Shown here: positions 7,730-12,097 of the stretch, piece by piece
Numbering within the stretch: position 1 is the first letter of the stretch
Layout of the letters: every line of letters starts with the position of its first letter
Made by a program: the position numbers and the translations under genes
Notes under the pieces: generated by a model
Seen by the model: only the letters and a program-made list of their open reading frames with translations
The model's database searches: none
Told to the model about the DNA's origin: nothing
Assembly: GCA_030666935.1 (NCBI GenBank)
Contig: DAOUWX010000039.1
Span: 1-12,097, forward strand
Origin: Atribacterota bacterium
GTDB lineage: Bacteria > Atribacterota > Phoenicimicrobiia > Phoenicimicrobiales > Phoenicimicrobiaceae
Reading direction: 5' to 3'
DNA length: 12,097 bases

Positions 7730-8901
7730 ATGTAAACGTAATAGAGGAAATAAAAAAATTAATTGCTATACCAAGTGTGACCGGAGAGGAAGCTCGTATT
7801 GGCAAATACTTATATGAAAGATTTACAAACATGGGCTGTGATACCAGACTGATTGAGGTTGAAAAGGAACGTTTTAATATTTTTGCAGTCTTACCCGGAA
7901 GAAAAAAGGATGACCTGGGTCTGCTTTTTCACGGGCATATAGATACTATTCCGGCTTATAATATGAAGTCCCCATTTACTCCTATTGTAAAAAATAATCA
8001 TATATGGGGGCGCGGATCTGTAGACCAGAAGGGTGGGATCGCTTCAGTAATATCTGCTTTCGAAGAAATAATCTCTTCCAAGAAACCTTTAAAATACGGT
8101 GTCGGTTTTATTGGTGTTGTTGACGAAGAATCAGAACACAGGGGGAGTATGAATCTTAACGATACCGGTATTAAAGCTAAATACGCTGTTGTAACCGAAC
8201 CTACCGGGCTAAAACTGGGTATCGGATGCAAGGGGACTGCACCAATAAAAATAATTGTTAGAGGGAAAACTGGTCATGGATGTAGACCGTGGCTGGGCGT
8301 AAATGCGGTTGAATACGGGATGAAAATTGCTTCAGAGCTATTAGGAGAAGATTTACCTATATACAAGGTAAAGGATATTGACGAGGTAAAGGCCACTTTA
8401 AACCTTGGTATAATAAAAGGCGGAGTGGCTTACAATATAGTACCCGATGAGTGTATTTTATGGTTTGACAGGAGACTTGTACCGGGAGAAAATCAGTTTC
8501 AGATATTGGACAGGATTAAGGAAAAGATTAAAAAATTTGAAGATTGTTATAATGTCTTGGTTGTAGTGGAGATAGCACGACCTGATTGGAATTGGCCGCC
8601 AATAAAAAAGAGGGGGCTAAAACCGGCTCTAACTGATATGGATGCGGAAATCGTCCAGGTTATTAAAGCTTCCCATAGAGAAATGATTGGTGATAATCCG
8701 ATTCTCTTTTTTACAGACGGATACAATGAAATGGATTTTTTAATCAATGATCTTGGGATTCCTACCGTTCAATATGGTCCGGGAGACTCCGGTTTATGCC
8801 ATACAGATGAGGAAAATATCGAGATTAATCAACTTATCAAAGCCTCTTTGGTTTACAAAACGGCAATTAAAAACTTATGTGAGGATTATAATGAAGATTA
8901 A
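7726..8901 (+). CDS. M20 family metallohydrolase (ArgE/DapE/YgeY-like)
   Basis: A 391-residue cytoplasmic zinc hydrolase of the amide-cleaving ArgE/DapE/carboxypeptidase G2 group. Metal and catalytic residues are all present: H71 and D73 (HGHIDT), bridging D100 (GRGSVDQKGG), general base E134 and metal ligand E135 (VDEESE), E158 (TEPT) and H359 (CHTDEE). The dimerisation (lid) domain, about 170-290, contains the GKTGHGCRPWLGVNA segment. The start is ATG in an ATGA overlap with the upstream stop and has only a weak Shine-Dalgarno, so coupled translation is likely. The 3' end overlaps the Mo hydroxylase by 11 bases. A direct neighbour of a xanthine dehydrogenase-type enzyme is reminiscent of YgeY, the M20 hydrolase of the E. 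coli Mo hydroxylase cluster. It could therefore open a ring or cleave an N-acyl or carbamoyl intermediate rather than act in arginine or lysine synthesis. The substrate is not determined by sequence. Confidence 0.9.
   Translation: MNVNVIEEIKKLIAIPSVTGEEARIGKYLYERFTNMGCDTRLIEVEKERFNIFAVLPGRKKDDLGLLFHGHIDTIPAYNMKSPFTPIVKNNHIWGRGSVDQKGGIASVISAFEEIISSKKPLKYGVGFIGVVDEESEHRGSMNLNDTGIKAKYAVVTEPTGLKLGIGCKGTAPIKIIVRGKTGHGCRPWLGVNAVEYGMKIASELLGEDLPIYKVKDIDEVKATLNLGIIKGGVAYNIVPDECILWFDRRLVPGENQFQILDRIKEKIKKFEDCYNVLVVVEIARPDWNWPPIKKRGLKPALTDMDAEIVQVIKASHREMIGDNPILFFTDGYNEMDFLINDLGIPTVQYGPGDSGLCHTDEENIEINQLIKASLVYKTAIKNLCEDYNED
8881..8885 (+). promoter_or_regulatory. Ribosome binding site fixing the Mo hydroxylase start
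   Basis: GAGGA inside the end of the M20 gene lies 5 bases before ATG at 8891. The [2Fe-2S] domain starts directly after this ATG. The longer in-frame extension from 8747 lies in M20 coding sequence and does not look like the family. Confidence 0.65.
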
Positions 8902-11677
8902 ATTTACTGTAAATGGAAAAGAATATTCTCCGCAAATTATAGATAAAGAGATGAGCCTCCTTTTTTATTTGAGAAATAATCTTGGACTAACTGCTGCAAA
9001 GAATGGGTGTAATGAGGGTCACTGCGGAGCCTGTACGGTAATTATTGATGGGGAAGCAAAGCTTTCTTGTGTAAGGAAATTAAAAGATATGGATGGAAAG
9101 AATGTAGTAACCCTCGAAGCTTTAAGCACAGAAGAGACTATTCATCCTGTTCAATATGCTTATATTAAAGAAGGCGCAATTCAATGTGGATTTTGCACTC
9201 CCGGTATGATTATGGCCACCAAAGCTCTTTTGGATAAAAATCCTAAGCCAGATGAAAGAGAAATCAAAAAAGCTCTTTCTCTTAATTTATGTAGATGTAC
9301 CGGATATACAAAAATAATAAAGGCAGTGAAGAAGGCTGCCGAGTTGATAAGAAAAGGTGTAAAACAAATTGAGAAGAGAGAAGTTTACCCTCAAGCTAAA
9401 GTTAGGTTGGGGGGCTCTATTCCCAGAATAGATGCCCTTTCCAAGGTTACAGGGGAATTAAAGTATGCCAATGATTTATTATTTAAGGATATGCTATATG
9501 CCAGGGTATTAAGAAGTCCATATCCCCACGCAGAAATAGTTGATTTGAACATCTCTCAAGCCTTAAATACTGAAGGAGTGGTCACTATATTAACTGCTCA
9601 GGATATCCCGGGAAGAAGGGTCTTTGGACCCATTGTAGCTGATCAACCTATATTAGTGGATAAGAGGGTGCGTTATGTGGGTGACGCCCTCGCTGCGGTT
9701 TATGCGGAGAGTGAAAATATTGCCGAGGAAGCTCTTAAAAAAATAAAAGTTGGATATCGACTTCTTCCGGTAGTTAGCAACTCTCAAGAAGCCTTACAAA
9801 AAAGTGCACCCCTACTCCATGATGAAAACGATAAAAATAGCAATATTTTTTGCCAGATGGAATCAGGTAGGGGGGATGTAGAGGAAGGCTTTAAAGAAGC
9901 GGATATCATATTAGAAGATAATTATAAAACCCAATTTGTTGAACATGCTTATTTAGAACCTGAATCTTGTATTGCTGTTCCGGAAAAAGATGAAAAGATA
10001 ACTGTTTATGTAGGTAGTCAAGGTCCGGAAGATGATATAAAACAAATTGCCCCTGCGCTTAATTTACCAACTGAAAAAATACACATTGCTCATATTCCTA
10101 TGGGTGGGGGTTTTGGGGGAAGACAGGATATAACAGTTCAGATTATTGCTGCCCTTGGTGCGTTAAAAACCAAGCATTCGGTTAAATATACCTTTACCAG
10201 AAGAGAGTCTATCCGGGTAAGTGGAAAAAGACACGCGAATTATATTAATTATAAGACAGGGATTACCAAAGAAGGAAAAATTACCGCAGTGCAGACCAAG
10301 ATTTATGCTGATTCCGGTGCCTATGCCTCAGTAGGAGAAGCGGTAATACTAAGATCGGTAAGTTTTGGAGGAGGCCCCTATGCCATACCTAATGCTGATC
10401 TGCATGCTTACGGAATTTATACCAATAATGTTCCTGCTTGCGCGATGAGAGGTTTTGGTAATCCGGCAGTAAGTTTTGCAGCTGAGATGCAGATAAATCG
10501 ATTAGCGGAAAAACTTAATCTCGATCCCTTTGAGGTTCGCCTGAAAAATGTTCTGGAAGAAGGTTTACCCACTACTACCGGAGAGAGGATAAAATCGAGC
10601 GTAGGGATAAAATCTTGTTTATTAGCGGTAAAAAAAGCATTAGAAAGAACTAAAATTCCTGAACCACGAGCCGGATGGAAAATTGGAGTAGGAATCGCTT
10701 CTTCTTATAAGAATGTTGGCTTCGGGATAGGGATGGAAGATTTTGCCGGAGCTTATGGAGAAGTAGTAGAAGATGGAATTCTATTACTCCGATTTGGAGC
10801 AGTGGATATGGGACAAGGTTCGAGTACGGTGATGGCTCAAATTGCCTCGGAAAGAATTGGCTGGCCTTATTCAAAGATTATGACCCAATATGGAGATACA
10901 GAGAGAGACCCTCTTGCGATGATGACTACTGCATCTCGGCAGACTTTTGTGTCTGGTAATGCGGTTTATTATATGGCCGGAGAGCTTAAAGATAAGATAT
11001 TTAAATACCTGGCAAATAAATTAAAAGTGAAGGCTGAGGATATTGAAATCAGAAATTCTTTCTTTTATTTAAAAAGTTCTTGCCAGAAATTAATTTCTCT
11101 GTCAGAATTATCAGAAAAAATAAAAGAAGAGGGGATAAGGCTTTCTGCTGAATATAAATATATTGCCCCCAAAACCCATTTTAGTCTTAAGGAACCTCCT
11201 GGGGGTTATAAACAGGGCAAAGAAAGGTTACATGTGGCATATTGTTTTGGTGCTCAAGCCGTAATTTTGGAAGTAAATGAAAAAACAGGCAAAGTTAATG
11301 TTTTAAAAGTAATTGCTTCTCATGATGTAGGTAGAATTATAAATCGAGCGGGAATAGAAGGCCAGATAGAAGGTGGTGTTATGATGGGTTTAGGGTATGC
11401 TCTTTCCGAGGAGTTTATATTAAAAGAAGGGAAGATTATCACTGATACTTTGGGTAAATTAGGGCTTTCCCGAATTGGTAAAACACCGGAGATCGAAAGT
11501 ATTATTATAGAAAATTCTCATATTGAGGGTCCTTATGGGGCAAAAGGTATGGGAGAACTTACTGTTTCTATGGCTGCCCCAGCGGTGTTAAGTGCAATTC
11601 ATAATGCCCTTGGAATATGGTTAACCTCTATCCCGGCAACCCCGGAAAAGATAATAGAAGCTTCAAAAAAGCAATAA
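8891..11677 (+). CDS. Xanthine dehydrogenase/aldehyde oxidase family hydroxylase, fused [2Fe-2S] and molybdopterin subunits
   Basis: A 928-residue molybdenum hydroxylase with iron-sulfur and Mo domains in one chain, as in XdhD or Desulfovibrio Mop, and no FAD domain. Residues 1-80 are a plant-type ferredoxin fold with C40, C45, C48 and C60. Residues 80-160 hold the second cluster, C99, C102, C134 and C136 (QCGFCTPG and LCRCTGY). From about 175 (VRLGGSIPRIDALSKVTG) the Mo-binding part runs to the end, with MGGGFGGRQD (404-413), MRGFG (R520), an MGQGSSTVMAQ-type stretch, and the catalytic glutamate E889 in KGMGELT. R488 and R520 are 32 residues apart, the spacing I recall for the two substrate-binding arginines of bovine xanthine dehydrogenase. 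The position of the bovine substrate Glu next to GGGFGG is Gln (Q412). This points to a purine-like heterocycle more than a simple aldehyde, with moderate confidence. Electrons probably leave to ferredoxin, as no FAD subunit lies in the window. No in-frame TGA suggests selenocysteine. Last gene of the operon. Confidence 0.92.
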   Translation: MKIKFTVNGKEYSPQIIDKEMSLLFYLRNNLGLTAAKNGCNEGHCGACTVIIDGEAKLSCVRKLKDMDGKNVVTLEALSTEETIHPVQYAYIKEGAIQCGFCTPGMIMATKALLDKNPKPDEREIKKALSLNLCRCTGYTKIIKAVKKAAELIRKGVKQIEKREVYPQAKVRLGGSIPRIDALSKVTGELKYANDLLFKDMLYARVLRSPYPHAEIVDLNISQALNTEGVVTILTAQDIPGRRVFGPIVADQPILVDKRVRYVGDALAAVYAESENIAEEALKKIKVGYRLLPVVSNSQEALQKSAPLLHDENDKNSNIFCQMESGRGDVEEGFKEADIILEDNYKTQFVEHAYLEPESCIAVPEKDEKITVYVGSQGPEDDIKQIAPALNLPTEKIHIAHIPMGGGFGGRQDITVQIIAALGALKTKHSVKYTFTRRESIRVSGKRHANYINYKTGITKEGKITAVQTKIYADSGAYASVGEAVILRSVSFGGGPYAIPNADLHAYGIYTNNVPACAMRGFGNPAVSFAAEMQINRLAEKLNLDPFEVRLKNVLEEGLPTTTGERIKSSVGIKSCLLAVKKALERTKIPEPRAGWKIGVGIASSYKNVGFGIGMEDFAGAYGEVVEDGILLLRFGAVDMGQGSSTVMAQIASERIGWPYSKIMTQYGDTERDPLAMMTTASRQTFVSGNAVYYMAGELKDKIFKYLANKLKVKAEDIEIRNSFFYLKSSCQKLISLSELSEKIKEEGIRLSAEYKYIAPKTHFSLKEPPGGYKQGKERLHVAYCFGAQAVILEVNEKTGKVNVLKVIASHDVGRIINRAGIEGQIEGGVMMGLGYALSEEFILKEGKIITDTLGKLGLSRIGKTPEIESIIIENSHIEGPYGAKGMGELTVSMAAPAVLSAIHNALGIWLTSIPATPEKIIEASKKQ

Positions 11678-11680
11678 TGA

Positions 11681-11696
11681 CCCCACCCCACCCACC
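11681..11696 (-). repeat. G-rich tract on the minus strand, possible G-quadruplex, just after the operon
   Basis: The + strand reads four C runs (4, 4, 3, 2) separated by single A bases, 3 bases after the TAA of the hydroxylase gene. The minus strand, which is the template for this operon, therefore carries G2-T-G3-T-G4-T-G4. One run has only two G, so it is a two-tetrad or imperfect three-tetrad candidate. It stands out in an AT-rich surrounding. A role in pausing or ending transcription is speculative. No classical hairpin and T-run terminator is visible nearby. Confidence 0.35.
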
Positions 11697-11699
11697 TTT

Positions 11700-11886
11700 A
11701 CTGATTCTATAGAACTTTGTGGCTCCATATTGGAAGAGATGGAGAAAGAGTGTGAATCTTATCAAAAGATATGTAGAAGTATGATTTCATAAGAACTTAC
11801 TGACACTTACCGTTGATTATATTCCAGAATTAACTTATTATGATAACAGCAGTATTCAGCGGTTGGATATTCAGCTTATGCCGTAA
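11700..11886 (+). pseudogene. Possible frameshifted remnant of a small unidentified gene
   Basis: Two short open frames abut and together look protein-like. The first is read from 11700 (TDSIELCG...EEMEKECESYQK) and stops at 11790-11792. The second, shifted by one base, is open from 11785 and continues (NLLTLTVDYIPELTYYD...QRLDIQLMP) to a stop at 11884-11886. Neither has a convincing start or ribosome site of its own. I do not recognise the family. It could be chance, a decayed last gene of the operon, or a mobile element scar. Confidence 0.2.
11813..11841 (+). promoter_or_regulatory. Candidate sigma-70-type promoter for the tRNA nucleotidyltransferase gene
   Basis: TTGATT (11813-11818) and TATTAT (11836-11841) are separated by 17 bases, close to the TTGACA/TATAAT consensus. 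The site would start transcription near 11848, about 80 bases before the gene. AT-rich sequence produces such matches by chance, so support is modest. Confidence 0.3.
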
Positions 11887-11913
11887 TTGTTTATTCTAAA
11901 ATTTTTTATTATG

Positions 11914-11918
11914 AAGGA
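11914..11918 (+). promoter_or_regulatory. Ribosome binding site for the nucleotidyltransferase gene
   Basis: AAGGA lies 8 bases before ATG at 11927. An in-frame ATG at 11918 overlaps this site and is therefore the less likely start. Confidence 0.55.
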
Positions 11919-11926
11919 TGCCATAC

Positions 11927-12097
11927 ATGGGTGAACTTAATTTAAAAATTAAATCTAAAGATATAGACCCGGGAGCTTTATTTATCACAAAGAGATTGAA
12001 TGATTCAGGGCAAGAGGCTTTAGTGGTAGGGGGGTGTATCCGCAATCTGATAATGGGAGAAGAAGCCCGTGATTGGGATATAACTACCAAAGCTACA
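11927..12097 (+). CDS. CCA tRNA nucleotidyltransferase / poly(A) polymerase, N-terminal fragment
   Basis: The first 57 codons of a class II nucleotidyltransferase, running off the end of the window. After a leader of about 30 residues the chain reads ALVVGGCIRNLIMGEEARDWDI. This is the family signature, in which the GG-x2-R segment binds nucleotide and the DxD aspartates (DWD) hold the metal ions. The usual Arg-Asp of GGxxRD reads Arg-Asn here. The enzyme adds CCA to tRNA 3' ends or A tails to RNA; the two roles cannot be separated from this fragment. It is separated from the upstream operon by 249 bases and has its own ribosome site and a candidate promoter, so it is probably an independent housekeeping unit. 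Confidence 0.85.
   Translation, partial: MGELNLKIKSKDIDPGALFITKRLNDSGQEALVVGGCIRNLIMGEEARDWDITTKAT

Noticed and set aside
8747..8890. In-frame extension adding 48 codons to the N-terminus of the Mo hydroxylase
   Set aside because: It lies wholly inside the M20 coding sequence, lacks family similarity, and the ATG at 8891 has a ribosome site right before the [2Fe-2S] domain.
8891..11677. Possible selenoprotein form of the Mo hydroxylase
   Set aside because: The frame has no in-frame TGA, and the labile selenium of such hydroxylases is not encoded, so the sequence cannot show it.
11854..11875. Direct repeat of ATTCAGC, 15 bases apart, downstream of the candidate promoter
   Set aside because: Only seven bases long and two copies; not enough to call an operator.
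11678..11926. Search for a hairpin terminator, tRNA or riboswitch after the operon
   Set aside because: No stem-loop followed by a T-run and no tRNA-like fold could be recognised by eye; the T-rich stretch near 11901-11910 has no convincing stem.
11896..12090. Minus-strand open frame of 64 codons at the window end
   Set aside because: It is antisense to the nucleotidyltransferase signature on the + strand.

Overview
The window is an AT-rich stretch from what looks like a strictly anaerobic bacterium. It carries a tungsten-type aldehyde:ferredoxin oxidoreductase, many [4Fe-4S] cluster motifs and a molybdenum hydroxylase without a FAD subunit. Shine-Dalgarno sites are clear and coding is very dense. 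An anaerobic Firmicute or a candidate phylum such as Atribacterota would fit, but nothing here fixes the taxon.

From base 1 to 11677 there is one gene train on the + strand, with gaps of at most 15 bases or overlaps. It is probably a single operon whose first gene and promoter lie upstream of the window. The order is: amidohydrolase (5' end missing), tungsten aldehyde oxidoreductase, four-cluster ferredoxin, a dihydroorotate-dehydrogenase-like FMN protein with two C-terminal [4Fe-4S] motifs, full-length transketolase, GntR/FadR-type regulator, D-2-hydroxyacid dehydrogenase, M20 metallohydrolase, and a fused [2Fe-2S]/molybdopterin hydroxylase of the xanthine dehydrogenase family. A 249-base non-coding stretch follows, with a C-rich tract, a possible decayed reading frame and a candidate promoter. 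The last 171 bases are the start of a tRNA nucleotidyltransferase/poly(A) polymerase gene, an unrelated housekeeping unit.

My working interpretation (inference) is a catabolic operon with two halves. One half is a ring-attack set: Mo hydroxylase, amidohydrolase and M20 hydrolase. It resembles the hydrolase/Mo-hydroxylase groupings of anaerobic purine-type heterocycle catabolism, such as the E. coli ssnA/ygeY/xdhD neighbourhood. The other half handles small carbon products and electrons: aldehyde oxidoreductase with its polyferredoxin and FMN/Fe-S partner, hydroxyacid dehydrogenase and transketolase. The GntR protein is probably the local substrate-responsive regulator. The substrate is not identifiable from sequence.

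The most notable points are: (i) the aldehyde oxidoreductase, polyferredoxin and FMN/Fe-S genes together resemble an AorABC-like complex with an unusual flavin subunit; (ii) that flavin subunit lacks the catalytic Cys/Ser loop of its family; (iii) the amidohydrolase lacks the usual Glu after its metal-binding His; (iv) the Mo hydroxylase keeps an Arg pair spaced as in xanthine dehydrogenase but has no FAD partner in the window.
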